A stretch of DNA of 64,000 bases. Origin: Solitalea canadensis DSM 3403 (GTDB lineage: Bacteria > Bacteroidota > Bacteroidia > Sphingobacteriales > Sphingobacteriaceae). The translations under genes and the position numbers were made by a program. The DNA is taken from positions 1,624,669 to 1,688,668 of the forward strand of contig NC_017770.1 of the NCBI RefSeq assembly GCF_000242635.2, written 5' to 3'. Of the stretch, positions 24,282 through 33,376 are shown one piece after another. Below the pieces are notes generated by a model. That model was not told where the DNA came from and did not search any database. It was given only the letters and a program-made list of their open reading frames with translations. How positions within the stretch are numbered: position 1 is the stretch's first letter; every line of letters starts with the position of its first letter.

Positions 24282-27200
24282 TTATGCTTGCGGTGTAAAC
24301 ACTGCAGCTGCCTGACTGAAAATTGCCGCTTGGTTCTTTGTCCTGTCTAGTTGTACCTGTATTTTGCGGTATTCGAATGGAATAACCATCACAAAGTCTT
24401 CCACACGACGAGCCCAGTTATTCAGTATAACTTTTGCTTTAGGGCTTCCGGTATACTCGTAATGCTCTTTGATCAGGTCATAAAGCTCCTGTTGACGGGC
24501 TTCATCCGTAACTTTTTCAACGGCAACCATACTTAGGTTACAATTTTTCTTAAAGGTTTTATCCTGATCAAAAACATAAGCGATACCACCGCTCATTCCT
24601 GCCGCAAAGTTTTTACCTGTAGAACCTAGCACGGTTACAATTCCTCCGGTCATGTATTCACAACCGTGGTCTCCTAAACCTTCAACAACAGCTTTAGCTC
24701 CTGAGTTACGAACCGCAAAACGCTGGCCGGCCATACCCGAGAAGAATGCCTTACCTGAAGTAGCACCGTATAAACAAGTGTTTCCAACAATTACATTCTT
24801 GTGAGGTTCTAATGATGATTTTTGAGGAGGACTAACAATGATTTTGCCTCCCGACAACCCTTTACCAACGTAATCGTTCGCGTCGCCTCTAAGATTTAGC
24901 GTTAATCCACTTGGAATAAAGGCACCGAAACTTTGTCCTGCTGTTCCTGTTAAATTCAGCACAACGTGATCTTCCGGTAAACCTTTCGAACCATGACGAA
25001 GGGTAATTTCACTACCCAGCATAGTTCCGAAAGTCCGGTATACATTATAGATCTTTTTCTGAATTGTTATAGATTCTTTGCCGTCTAATGCTGATCTTAC
25101 TTCTTCAATCAGTTCATTGTCAATAGCTTCGCCAATTGCATGGACTTGTTTTTTAACGTTTCTGTAAACGTTATCTGCCGAAGCAGGTTTTACAAACAAC
25201 GGACTGAAGTCTAATCCTTGTGCTTTATAATGATTTACGGCTTTATGAGTTTTTAAGCGTTGAACCTGTCCGATCATTTCTTCAAACTTACGGTATCCGA
25301 GTTTTGCCATGATCTGACGAACTTCTTCGGCTACAAACAATAAGTAATTCTGAACATATTCAGGTTTGCCATGATATTTACTGCGTAAGTATTTATCCTG
25401 AGTTGCAATACCAACCGGACATGTATTCATGTGACATTTACGCATCATAATACAACCTGTGGCAATTAATACTGAAGTAGCGAAACCAAATTCTTCAGCA
25501 CCAAGTAAAGCACCAATTACCACGTCGCGACCAGTTTTTAATTGTCCATCAACTTGTAAGCGTACTTGTCCGCGAAGTTTGTTTAACACTAAGGTCTGTT
25601 GTGCTTCCGCTAAACCAAGTTCCCAAGGCATACCTGCGTGTTTAATAGAGGTAGCCGGAGATGCTCCTGTACCACCATCATAACCCGCAATGGTAATAGA
25701 ATCAGCCAAAGCTTTTGCCACACCCGCAGCTACGGTACCTACACCTGTTGATGAAACCAGCTTAACACTGATGTCGGCCCAACGATTAGCATTTTTAAGG
25801 TCGAAGATCAATTGTGATAAATCTTCGATTGAATAAATATCGTGGTGCGGAGGAGGAGAGATCAACGATACTCCGGGAATTGTATGACGAAGTTTGGCAA
25901 TATAATTATCTACCTTATAACCTGGTAATTGTCCGCCTTCGCCTGGTTTTGCACCCTGAGCCATTTTAATCTGTAACTCATCTGCATTTACCAGGTAATT
26001 TGAAGTTACCCCAAAACGACCAGAAGCAACTTGTTTAATAGCTGAGCGGCGCAAGTTTCCGTTTGCGTCTGGCTTAAAGCGGACTTCATCTTCACCACCT
26101 TCGCCTGTATTACTTTTTCCACCAATATTATTCATCGCGATCGCCAATGTTTCGTGCGCCTCACGTGAAATAGAACCAATAGACATTGCTCCGGTGGTAA
26201 AGCGCTTTACAATATCTTTTGCCGGCTCAACTTCATCTATCGAAACCGGAGGTAATTCGCTTTCGTCAATATCAAATAAGCCACGTAGGAAACTTAATTC
26301 CTCGGTACGGTCATTTACAAGCTTAGAAAACTTTGAATAGGTTTCCGGGTCGTTTTTCCATGCAGCCTGTTGCAGTAAGTGAACAGTTTCAGGGTTGTAA
26401 GCATGGTATTCGCCTTGTTGGCGCCAGTGATACTCTCCACCTGTAGAGAGCTTGTCAAAATAGTGCTTTTCAACTTTGTATGCATTTTCGTGACGGGTTT
26501 TTAATTCTTGCTCTAATTGTTCGATTCCCACACCCCCGATTACAGAGAAGGTGCCCTCAAAATAATTATCAATTACATTTTGATTAATACCGATAGCTTC
26601 AAAGATCTGCCCGCCCTGGTAACTCACTAATGTAGAGATACCCATTTTAGCCATGATCTTTAATAAGCCTTTTTTGAGAGCGCTTATATAGTTTTTATGG
26701 GCTTTACTTTCGTTGATACCTTTTTCTAACTGGCCGCTCATTTCCATGTCGGTCAATGATTCAAAAGCCAGGTAAGGGTTAACTCCACCTGCACCAAATG
26801 CAAGCAGAAGCGCTAAATGATGTACCTCACGAACCTCACCACTTTCAACAACGATCCCTATTTTACCGCGTTTGTTCGTACGGATAAGGTAATGGTGAAC
26901 AGCTGAAACTGCCAACAAAGTTGGAATAGGAGCATTCTGACGTGAATGACATCTGTCGGAAAGGATAACTAAACGATATCCCTGGTCAACAATATTTTCT
27001 ACTTTTTTGCATAGTTCCTCAAGAGCTTGCGCTAATGATTGCTCATAGATTGGGTAGCAAACATTTAAAACTTTAGAGCGGAAGCCTGCAGTTTTTAACT
27101 GTTTTAATTGCTCTAATTCGTCATTGGTAAATACCGGTTGACTAATTTCAAGCATTTTACAGTTAATCGGGCTGTCTTCCAGAATGTTGTTAGCGCCACC

Positions 27201-28838
27201 AATTTCAATACGAAGTGACATTACCAAATCCTCGCGAATAGAATCGATAGGAGGGTTGGTAACCTGTGCAAAACGTTGTTTAAAGTAGTTATACAATAAC
27301 TTCGGACGTTCAGAGAGAACGGCTAACGGAGTATCATTACCCATGGAGTAAGTAGCTTCCTGACCCTCATCGGCCATTGGCTTCATCAGCATGTGTAATT
27401 CTTCGTACGTATAACCAAATACACGTTGCGCCAAACGTAAATTCTCATGATTAGGCTGGTTTACGTGTGCAGGTGCAGGAAGGTCTTTCAAGCGAATACG
27501 ATGCTCATCGATCCATTGTTTATACGGAGCTTTTTCAGAAACGCGTTTTTTGATCGCCTTATCATCAAAGATATCACCTGTTGTCGTATCGATCAATAAC
27601 ATACGGCCCGAACCCAAATTGCCTTTGCGTTTGATCTTATCTTCAGGAATTGGTAATACGCCACTTTCTGAAGCCATGATGAAATAACCATCATACGTTT
27701 CAGTAAAACGAACCGGACGTAAACCGTTTCTGTCTAAACAAGCACCTACTTGTAAACCATTGGTAAACATCATCGCTGCCGGTCCATCCCAAGGTTCAAG
27801 GATGGAATTGGCATATTCATAAAAACCTCTTAAGTCAGGATGAAGTTGGTCATCATTTTCCCAGGCTTGAGGCATCATCAACATCATGGCATGATCCATA
27901 TCACGACCACATTGAATTAATAACTCCAAATAGTTATCAAAAGATGCCGAGTCTGAATTGCCTTTTTGTATGGTAGGGAACAATCGATCAAGGTCGTTTC
28001 CGAATAAACTTGATTCAAGATTTTTCTCACGTGATTTCGCCCAGTTAACATTTCCCTGCAGTGTATTAATCTCACCATTATGCGCAACATAGCGGAACGG
28101 CTGAGCTAAACTCCATGTAGGGAAGGTATTGGTTGAATAGCGCTGGTGCACCAATGCCAATGAACTTTCAAAAGCTTCATCTTGGAAATCGGGGAAATAA
28201 TCTTCAAGCTGCCATGCATTGAACATACCTTTGTAAACAATAACACGAGAAGAAAGACTTGTTATATAAAAGAATTTCTTTTGTTCTATAGAGCTGTCGA
28301 TGATCTTTTTCTCAATCTGACGACGGATCAGGTAAAGCTTACGTTCAAAAGCATCAGAGTCTGCTTCGTTACGTTGAACAAAAAACTGGAAAATTGTCGG
28401 TTCTAAATGCAGCAGATTTTTAGATAAGCAGGAGTTTAAACAAGGAACCAGTCGCCAACCTAAGAAAACTTCTTTTTCTTCAGCAACGGTTTCCTCAATA
28501 ATTTTTTTGCAAGCGGCGGCATCTTGCTCATCGCGAGGAAGAAAAGTCATACCTACAGCATACTCTTCTTCATCAGGAATAGCGAAATCGGCACCTGCTA
28601 AAATCTTTTTAAAGAAAGCGTGAGGTAATTGAGTTAAAATACCAGCACCATCACCTGCATATGGATCTTCACCTGAAGCTCCGCGATGCTGAAGGTTTTT
28701 TAAAATCTGTAAACCGTTGTATACAATTTCATGAGAACGCTCTCCGTTCTTTTGCACAATACATCCAACTCCGCAAGCATCCTTCTCATGAGCCGGGTCG
28801 TATAATCCCTGCTTCTCTGGTAATCCGTGGTTGATCAT
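24282..28838 (-). CDS. gltB: Glutamate synthase, large subunit (GltB)
   Basis: 1518 residues. The glutaminase domain starts after a 21-residue propeptide: Cys22 in D-A-C-G-V-G-C is the nucleophile exposed by processing. Then come the central domain, the FMN-binding TIM barrel (G-A-M-S-I-G-S-I-S, Y-D-G-G-T-G-A-S-P), the [3Fe-4S] cluster motif C-I-M-M-R-K-C-H-M-N-T-C, and the C-terminal beta-helix (residues ~1250-1500, G-G-x repeats). Ammonia released from glutamine travels to the FMN site to make glutamate. Length is normal for the family. First gene of the gltBD operon; its 450-bp AT-rich leader contains a large inverted repeat. Confidence 0.97.
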   Translation of the reverse strand: MINHGLPEKQGLYDPAHEKDACGVGCIVQKNGERSHEIVYNGLQILKNLQHRGASGEDPYAGDGAGILTQLPHAFFKKILAGADFAIPDEEEYAVGMTFLPRDEQDAAACKKIIEETVAEEKEVFLGWRLVPCLNSCLSKNLLHLEPTIFQFFVQRNEADSDAFERKLYLIRRQIEKKIIDSSIEQKKFFYITSLSSRVIVYKGMFNAWQLEDYFPDFQDEAFESSLALVHQRYSTNTFPTWSLAQPFRYVAHNGEINTLQGNVNWAKSREKNLESSLFGNDLDRLFPTIQKGNSDSASFDNYLELLIQCGRDMDHAMMLMMPQAWENDDQLHPDLRGFYEYANSILEPWDGPAAMMFTNGLQVGACLDRNGLRPVRFTETYDGYFIMASESGVLPIPEDKIKRKGNLGSGRMLLIDTTTGDIFDDKAIKKRVSEKAPYKQWIDEHRIRLKDLPAPAHVNQPNHENLRLAQRVFGYTYEELHMLMKPMADEGQEATYSMGNDTPLAVLSERPKLLYNYFKQRFAQVTNPPIDSIREDLVMSLRIEIGGANNILEDSPINCKMLEISQPVFTNDELEQLKQLKTAGFRSKVLNVCYPIYEQSLAQALEELCKKVENIVDQGYRLVILSDRCHSRQNAPIPTLLAVSAVHHYLIRTNKRGKIGIVVESGEVREVHHLALLLAFGAGGVNPYLAFESLTDMEMSGQLEKGINESKAHKNYISALKKGLLKIMAKMGISTLVSYQGGQIFEAIGINQNVIDNYFEGTFSVIGGVGIEQLEQELKTRHENAYKVEKHYFDKLSTGGEYHWRQQGEYHAYNPETVHLLQQAAWKNDPETYSKFSKLVNDRTEELSFLRGLFDIDESELPPVSIDEVEPAKDIVKRFTTGAMSIGSISREAHETLAIAMNNIGGKSNTGEGGEDEVRFKPDANGNLRRSAIKQVASGRFGVTSNYLVNADELQIKMAQGAKPGEGGQLPGYKVDNYIAKLRHTIPGVSLISPPPHHDIYSIEDLSQLIFDLKNANRWADISVKLVSSTGVGTVAAGVAKALADSITIAGYDGGTGASPATSIKHAGMPWELGLAEAQQTLVLNKLRGQVRLQVDGQLKTGRDVVIGALLGAEEFGFATSVLIATGCIMMRKCHMNTCPVGIATQDKYLRSKYHGKPEYVQNYLLFVAEEVRQIMAKLGYRKFEEMIGQVQRLKTHKAVNHYKAQGLDFSPLFVKPASADNVYRNVKKQVHAIGEAIDNELIEEVRSALDGKESITIQKKIYNVYRTFGTMLGSEITLRHGSKGLPEDHVVLNLTGTAGQSFGAFIPSGLTLNLRGDANDYVGKGLSGGKIIVSPPQKSSLEPHKNVIVGNTCLYGATSGKAFFSGMAGQRFAVRNSGAKAVVEGLGDHGCEYMTGGIVTVLGSTGKNFAAGMSGGIAYVFDQDKTFKKNCNLSMVAVEKVTDEARQQELYDLIKEHYEYTGSPKAKVILNNWARRVEDFVMVIPFEYRKIQVQLDRTKNQAAIFSQAAAVFTPQA

Positions 28839-29288
28839 TATGGGTTCTCCTAACTTACTTTTCTAAATCTTGTCCGAGAACTCCAAAAGGTTATTGTAAA
28901 ATTGGTTTCTAAAAATAGCAATGATTGTTATTATTTCAAAATAATATCTTAAAAATTATTTAATTTTCAAATTATACTATCAAAATAAGAGTATTTATTA
29001 ATTGATACCAAGTAAAATAGCATTTGTATTGATAAAATTAAAATTTTAGAATTAAGTTCTGAAATATAAAACTAATTCAAAATAAATGGTTGAGTTTTAT
29101 ATTTCAGAAGAATTAAATTTTATTTAATATTTATTATTCTGAAATTTCAGTGTGTAAAATATACACTATTGGTTAAAAATCAAAATTTGAAATAATACTA
29201 AATGAATAAAAAAATGATATTTTTCATGAAAACATAACCGAAGTATCTTTTATGATTAATAATAAAAAACAATAATTTTCATTGATTA
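28839..29288. other. 450-bp AT-rich gap with a perfect 17-bp inverted repeat
   Basis: Leader of gltB and tail of the carbonic anhydrase gene (both minus strand). TTCTGAAATATAAAACT (29057-29073) and AGTTTTATATTTCAGAA (29093-29109) are perfect inverted copies with a 19-base spacer; partial extension continues outward. A second small palindrome, CTGAAATTTCAG, lies near 29141. No open reading frame of note. The stem could be the carbonic anhydrase terminator or a control hairpin for gltB. Confidence 0.7.
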
Positions 29289-29966
29289 TCAGTTTGTTAA
29301 TTGTTTTATTTTACCGTTTTCAAGATTATATATGCCTCCAAAAATCTGAGTTTCCTTTTTATTAAACTTTTCCTTTAGTATTGGTTCTGATGTCCTAATT
29401 TGATTAATAGCAAATTTTACATTAGCCTCCACTGCATCTTCTGTAATATTTTTTGATTGTGCCTTATTTTTTATAGCAGCCTGTATTTCCGGTTCATTCT
29501 TTAATCCTTCTATAATTGAATGTATATGACCTGGAACTGGATGTCCATTATCTTCACCAAGCATAGCTTTAACTGCTCCACAGTTTGTATGTCCCATTAC
29601 ATAAATTGTTTTTACATTAAGGTGTTCAACAGCATATTCAATACTCCCTAATTCATAGTCATGCAATACATTACCAGCAGTTCTGATAATAAATAAATCT
29701 CCAAGTCCCTGATCAAAAACAATTTCAGGTGAAACACGGGAATCGGAACATGAAACGATAATGGCAAACGGTTTTTGTGTGTCTTTGATTTCTTTTACTC
29801 TCAAAAGTGTCTGATTTTTATGAATGCTCTTTCCGTTAATAAATCGTTCATTACCTGATATTAAACGCTCAATATCCGTCTGTTGATCATTGTTTGAAAG
29901 TGTGCCTTTGGTGCAACTGGCTAATAATAAGCACAATAAAAAAAGTTTGATGATTTTTGATTTCAT
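29289..29966 (-). CDS. Lipoprotein beta-class carbonic anhydrase
   Basis: 225 residues with a lipoprotein signal (M-K-S-K-I-I-K-L-F-L-L-C, lipobox L-A-S-C, Cys18), so it is predicted to be membrane-anchored outside the cytoplasm. The zinc site is complete: Cys73 and Asp75-Arg77 in C-S-D-S-R-V-S, His126 and Cys129 in G-H-T-N-C-G-A-V. The Asp-Arg dyad is kept. It catalyses CO2/bicarbonate interconversion. Most beta-class enzymes are cytosolic, and a lipidated version is less common. No partner transporter is adjacent. Confidence 0.9.
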   Translation of the reverse strand: MKSKIIKLFLLCLLLASCTKGTLSNNDQQTDIERLISGNERFINGKSIHKNQTLLRVKEIKDTQKPFAIIVSCSDSRVSPEIVFDQGLGDLFIIRTAGNVLHDYELGSIEYAVEHLNVKTIYVMGHTNCGAVKAMLGEDNGHPVPGHIHSIIEGLKNEPEIQAAIKNKAQSKNITEDAVEANVKFAINQIRTSEPILKEKFNKKETQIFGGIYNLENGKIKQLTN

Positions 29967-30162
29967 GTTATAATAATTGATGAGGGACTACTTATACCCT
30001 GATTAATGGAATATTTCGGGCAGAGTTATTCTATTATTAATTGAAGTCAAATGATAAAGATCAGGATTTTGCCTGACAGTAGCTAATGTTTTAACTGAGG
30101 GCCTATTAGATCGAAATGGTTTTTCGAAAGATGCAGAGGGAGAGAGAAAATAGATTAAATAC

Positions 30163-30194
30163 AGTACGGTTATCCACTGGGCGATAACCGTACT
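30163..30194 (-). terminator. Stem-loop after the hydroxyacyl-CoA dehydrogenase gene
   Basis: AGTACGGTTATC and GATAACCGTACT pair perfectly (12 bp) around CACTGGGC, 8 bp past the stop on the minus strand. The following sequence is AT-rich but lacks a strong T-run. Confidence 0.7.
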
Positions 30195-30201
30195 AATGCT
30201 A

Positions 30202-31101
30202 TTATTTTTTGAATTTGGCAGAAACAACCAAGTCTTTGCTTCCAGCTGTATATTTATAAAATCCTTCGCCAGATTTTGCTCCCTTGTAACCGGCAGTTAC
30301 CATGTTAACTAATAATGGACACGGAGCATATTTAGGATTGCCAAAGCCATCATACAACACATTCAAGATCGATAGGCATACATCTAAACCAATAAAGTCG
30401 GCTAGTTGTAACGGTCCCATTGGATGTGCCATACCTAATTTCATCACTGTATCAATTTCTTCAACGCCTGCAACTCCTTCATATAGTGAATAAATGGCTT
30501 CATTGATCATTGGCATTAAAATGCGGTTAGCTACAAACCCCGGATAATCGTTTACCTCTGTAGGTGTTTTTCCGAGTTTTTTAGAAAGTTCCATTGTTAG
30601 TGCAGCAACCTCATCACTGGTAGCATATCCTCTGATTACTTCAACCAATTTCATAATAGGAACCGGATTCATAAAATGCATACCGATAACTTTATCAGCT
30701 TTGCTGGTAACAGCAGCTATTTTAGTAATAGATATAGAAGAGGTATTGGTTGCAAGAATGGTTTCGGGTGAAGTGAATGCATCAAGATCTTTAAAGATTT
30801 TCAACTTAAGATCTACATTTTCTGTAGCAGCCTCAACTACTAAATCTACATTTGCAACACCTGTTTTCATGTCTGTGAAACTGGTAATGTTTGTTAGTGT
30901 ATTTTGCTTATCGCTTTCGGTTATTGAGCCTTTTGCAACCTGGCGATCTAAGTTTTTAGTAATGGTGGCAATACCGCGGTCAAGTGCTTCCTGAGAGATA
31001 TCAACCAAAGCCACTTTAAAGCCAAATTGAGCAAAAGTGTGCGCAATACCATTTCCCATGGTTCCGGAACCAATTATTGCAACGTTTTGAATATTAGTCA
31101 T
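30202..31101 (-). CDS. 3-hydroxyacyl-CoA (3-hydroxybutyryl-CoA) dehydrogenase
   Basis: 299 residues, the usual size for single-function Hbd/PaaH/FadB2 proteins. The NAD-binding Rossmann loop is I-I-G-S-G-T-M-G-N-G-I-A-H. The catalytic region has M-H-F-M-N-P-V-P-I-M-K-L-V-E (His-Glu dyad) and the C-terminal domain includes G-F-V-A-N-R-I-L-M-P-M-I-N-E and D-x-x-M-K-L-G-M-A-H-P-M-G-P. Oxidises 3-hydroxyacyl-CoA with NAD+. Stands alone, divergent from ferritin; no thiolase or crotonase neighbour is in view, so pathway placement is open. Confidence 0.93.
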   Translation of the reverse strand: MTNIQNVAIIGSGTMGNGIAHTFAQFGFKVALVDISQEALDRGIATITKNLDRQVAKGSITESDKQNTLTNITSFTDMKTGVANVDLVVEAATENVDLKLKIFKDLDAFTSPETILATNTSSISITKIAAVTSKADKVIGMHFMNPVPIMKLVEVIRGYATSDEVAALTMELSKKLGKTPTEVNDYPGFVANRILMPMINEAIYSLYEGVAGVEEIDTVMKLGMAHPMGPLQLADFIGLDVCLSILNVLYDGFGNPKYAPCPLLVNMVTAGYKGAKSGEGFYKYTAGSKDLVVSAKFKK

Positions 31102-31197
31102 ATAGGTTATTGATTGTTTTAGAAATATATTCTAAATGATTGTTGAAATAGGATAAATAAAAATCAGAAGGTAAATTTGGTAAAATTTAAGGAAATT

Positions 31198-31704
31198 ATG
31201 ATTAGTAAAAACATGGAAAACATGCTCAATGAGCAAATTAATAAAGAACTTTTTTCTGCCAATTTATACCTTTCTATTTGTTCTTATTTCCAGGATCAGG
31301 ATCTTGATGGTTTTGCTAACTTCTTCCGTATTCAATCTAAAGAAGAATTGTTTCATGCCAGCAAGCAATTTGATTATGTGCATGATGTTGGTGGCAAAGT
31401 AACCATAAAGGCTGTTGATGCTCCAGAAACGGAGTTTAACTCTACCATTCATGCATTTGAAGTAACATTGGCGCATGAGAAAAAGGTTACTGCTAGTATT
31501 AATGAGCTGGTAAAACAAGCTTTGGCAGAAAGCGATTACGCTACTCACAACTTTTTACAATGGTTTATTGCCGAGCAAGTGGAGGAAGAATCGTTGGTAA
31601 ATAATCTCTTGAGTAAACTTCGTATGATCGGTGACAATAGCTCAGCATTATATCTTTTAAATGCAGAACTAGCTCAACGTACATTTGTTGAACCTGCTAA
31701 ATAA
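31198..31704 (+). CDS. Ferritin (FtnA type)
   Basis: The ATG at 31198 with an AAGGAA Shine-Dalgarno just upstream is chosen over a GTG at 31177; 168 residues. The four-helix bundle has L-N-E-Q-I-N-K-E-L-F-S-A-N-L-Y-L (Glu of the ferroxidase centre), R-I-Q-S-K-E-E-L-F-H-A (Glu/His), E-K-K-V-T-A and Q-W-F-I-A-E-Q-V-E-E-E, the full set of ferroxidase ligands. Stores iron as a 24-mer in the cytoplasm. A TAAATTTG box lies at 31172-31179, suggesting a promoter, but no clear -33 partner is seen. A perfect hairpin follows the gene. Confidence 0.94.
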   Translation: MISKNMENMLNEQINKELFSANLYLSICSYFQDQDLDGFANFFRIQSKEELFHASKQFDYVHDVGGKVTIKAVDAPETEFNSTIHAFEVTLAHEKKVTASINELVKQALAESDYATHNFLQWFIAEQVEEESLVNNLLSKLRMIGDNSSALYLLNAELAQRTFVEPAK

Positions 31705-31724
31705 ATAGCCTAATTATATTCGTT

Positions 31725-31752
31725 CATGCTGACAAATGGGTTTGTCAGCATG
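31725..31752 (+). terminator. Terminator of the ferritin gene
   Basis: CATGCTGACAAA and TTTGTCAGCATG form a perfect 12-bp stem with a TGGG loop, followed by ATAATTTTTCT. It begins 20 bp past the stop. Confidence 0.86.
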
Positions 31753-31924
31753 ATAATTTTTCTGAAATTATTCCTTTCCTTTTTTTCTTATTATTTTCAA
31801 ATAATCTATTTTACTAACTTCATTATTAGTAACTTAGATTTTAGTTTTGCCATATACCATACCAAACGTAAACTTTTCATTATTCCTCTTCTGATAATTT
31901 CAATGCAATTTCAATTAACCTAAA

Positions 31925-31932
31925 AAAGGAGG
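31925..31932 (+). promoter_or_regulatory. Strong Shine-Dalgarno before the BBE oxidase
   Basis: AAAGGAGG ends 5 bases before the ATG at 31938. Such a canonical site is rare in this AT-rich genome. Confidence 0.8.
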
Positions 31933-31937
31933 TTGTT

Positions 31938-33341
31938 ATGATTTCTGAAACTGTTATTCAGGACTTTAAGCAAGGCTTGAGAGGAGCGCTTATTGCTCCG
32001 TCAGATCCCACTTATGATACTGCCAGAAAAGTATATAACGGAATGATTGATAAGAAGCCTGCTTTGATTGTTAAATGCGCTGATGTGTCGGATGTAATGA
32101 GTGCTGTTAATTTTGCCAGGGAACATAATTTATTGTTGGCAGTTAGGGGAGGAGGTCATAATGGTGGAGGTTTAGGTATTTGTGATGGGGGGATGGTCAT
32201 CGATCTGTCAATGATAAAATATACCAGGGTTGACCCTGTAAAGAAAATTGCTGTTGTTGGTGGTGGATGTACATGGGGGGATGTGGATCACGCGACTCAT
32301 GCATTTGGTATGGCTACGCCAAGCGGCATTATTTCAACAACTGGAGTTGGAGGTCTTACGTTAGGAGGCGGGTTAGGTCACCTTACCCGTAAATACGGAC
32401 TTTCAATTGATAATTTGTTGGCGGTAGATGTGGTTTTAGCTGATGGAGAATTTGTTACTGCTGATAAGGATAATAATAGTGAGTTATTTTGGGCCATTAG
32501 AGGTGGTGGTGGCAATTTTGGTGTGGTAACTTCATTTACCTTTAAGTTGCACCCAGTAGATATGGTTTATGCCGGTCCAATCTTATGGGAAATGGAAAAG
32601 GCGGAGAAAGTGATGAAATGGTACAGAGAGTTTATTACCTCTGCTCCGGATGATATTAATGGCTTTTTTGCTTTTCTGACGGTTCCACCGGGACCTCCAT
32701 TCCCTGCGCATCTGCATATGAAGAAAATGTGTGGCGTTGTGTGGGCCTATACAGGTCCGTTAGATATGGCCGAGAATGTTTTTAAACCTATTAGAGCATT
32801 TGAAAAACCCGCATTAGATTTAGTAGGTTCGCTTCCGCAACCTGTTTTACAAAGTATGTTTGATGCTTTATATGTGCCTGGTTACCAATGGTACTGGCGG
32901 GCAGATTTCGTTAAAGAATTAAGTGATGCAGCTATAGAACAGCATCTTAAATTCGGACCTGAAATGCCTACTATGCATTCGACTATGCACCTGTATCCAA
33001 TTAACGGAGCTGCTAGCCGAATTGGAAATTCGGATACTGCATGGAGTTATAGAGATTCCGTTTGGGCAGAAGTTATTGTTGGTGTAGATCCCGATCCTGC
33101 AAATAAGGATAAAATAACGGAATGGACGAAAAAATATTGGGAGGCGCTGCATCCATTCTCTGCTGGTGGTGCTTATGTTAATTTTTTAATGGATGAAGGA
33201 GAAGAACGGGTAAAGGCAACTTATAAGGAAAATTATGAACGATTGGTTGCAGTTAAGAATAAATACGATCCTGAAAACCTGTTCAGGGTAAATCAAAATA
33301 TAAAACCCAGTGTCAAAGAGCGAAAACCCATCGCTTTATAA
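31938..33341 (+). CDS. Berberine-bridge-type FAD-linked oxidase
   Basis: 467 residues. The PP-loop FAD domain begins with S-D-P-T-Y-D-T-A-R; V-R-G-G-G-H-N-G-G-G carries His74, the residue to which FAD is attached covalently in BBE enzymes. Further signatures: G-V-G-G-L-T-L-G-G-G-L-G-H-L-T-R-K-Y-G-L and A-I-R-G-G-G-G-N-F-G-V-V-T. The C-terminus ends with the BBE motif D-P-E-N-L-F-R-V-N-Q-N-I. Most BBE enzymes add a second (Cys) linkage; I see no Cys in the usual loop, so mono-covalent flavin is likely. Substrate unknown. It has an unusually strong ribosome-binding site and its own hairpin terminator. Confidence 0.88.
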   Translation: MISETVIQDFKQGLRGALIAPSDPTYDTARKVYNGMIDKKPALIVKCADVSDVMSAVNFAREHNLLLAVRGGGHNGGGLGICDGGMVIDLSMIKYTRVDPVKKIAVVGGGCTWGDVDHATHAFGMATPSGIISTTGVGGLTLGGGLGHLTRKYGLSIDNLLAVDVVLADGEFVTADKDNNSELFWAIRGGGGNFGVVTSFTFKLHPVDMVYAGPILWEMEKAEKVMKWYREFITSAPDDINGFFAFLTVPPGPPFPAHLHMKKMCGVVWAYTGPLDMAENVFKPIRAFEKPALDLVGSLPQPVLQSMFDALYVPGYQWYWRADFVKELSDAAIEQHLKFGPEMPTMHSTMHLYPINGAASRIGNSDTAWSYRDSVWAEVIVGVDPDPANKDKITEWTKKYWEALHPFSAGGAYVNFLMDEGEERVKATYKENYERLVAVKNKYDPENLFRVNQNIKPSVKERKPIAL

Positions 33342-33342
33342 C

Positions 33343-33373
33343 TTAAAGGGCTCCAGAATCTGGAGCCCTTTAA
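33343..33373. terminator. Bidirectional terminator
   Basis: TTAAAGGGCTCCAG and CTGGAGCCCTTTAA are perfect complements around AAT. It separates the convergent BBE oxidase and DPP IV genes. Confidence 0.92.
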
Positions 33374-33376
33374 ATT

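Noticed and set aside
30003-30227. 74-codon minus-strand open frame
   Set aside because: It starts inside the dehydrogenase gene end and runs through its terminator hairpin; no domain and poor codon pattern.
31726-31923. 65-codon plus-strand hydrophobic frame
   Set aside because: It begins inside the ferritin terminator and consists mostly of AT-rich Phe/Ile/Leu codons; expected by chance in AT-rich sequence.
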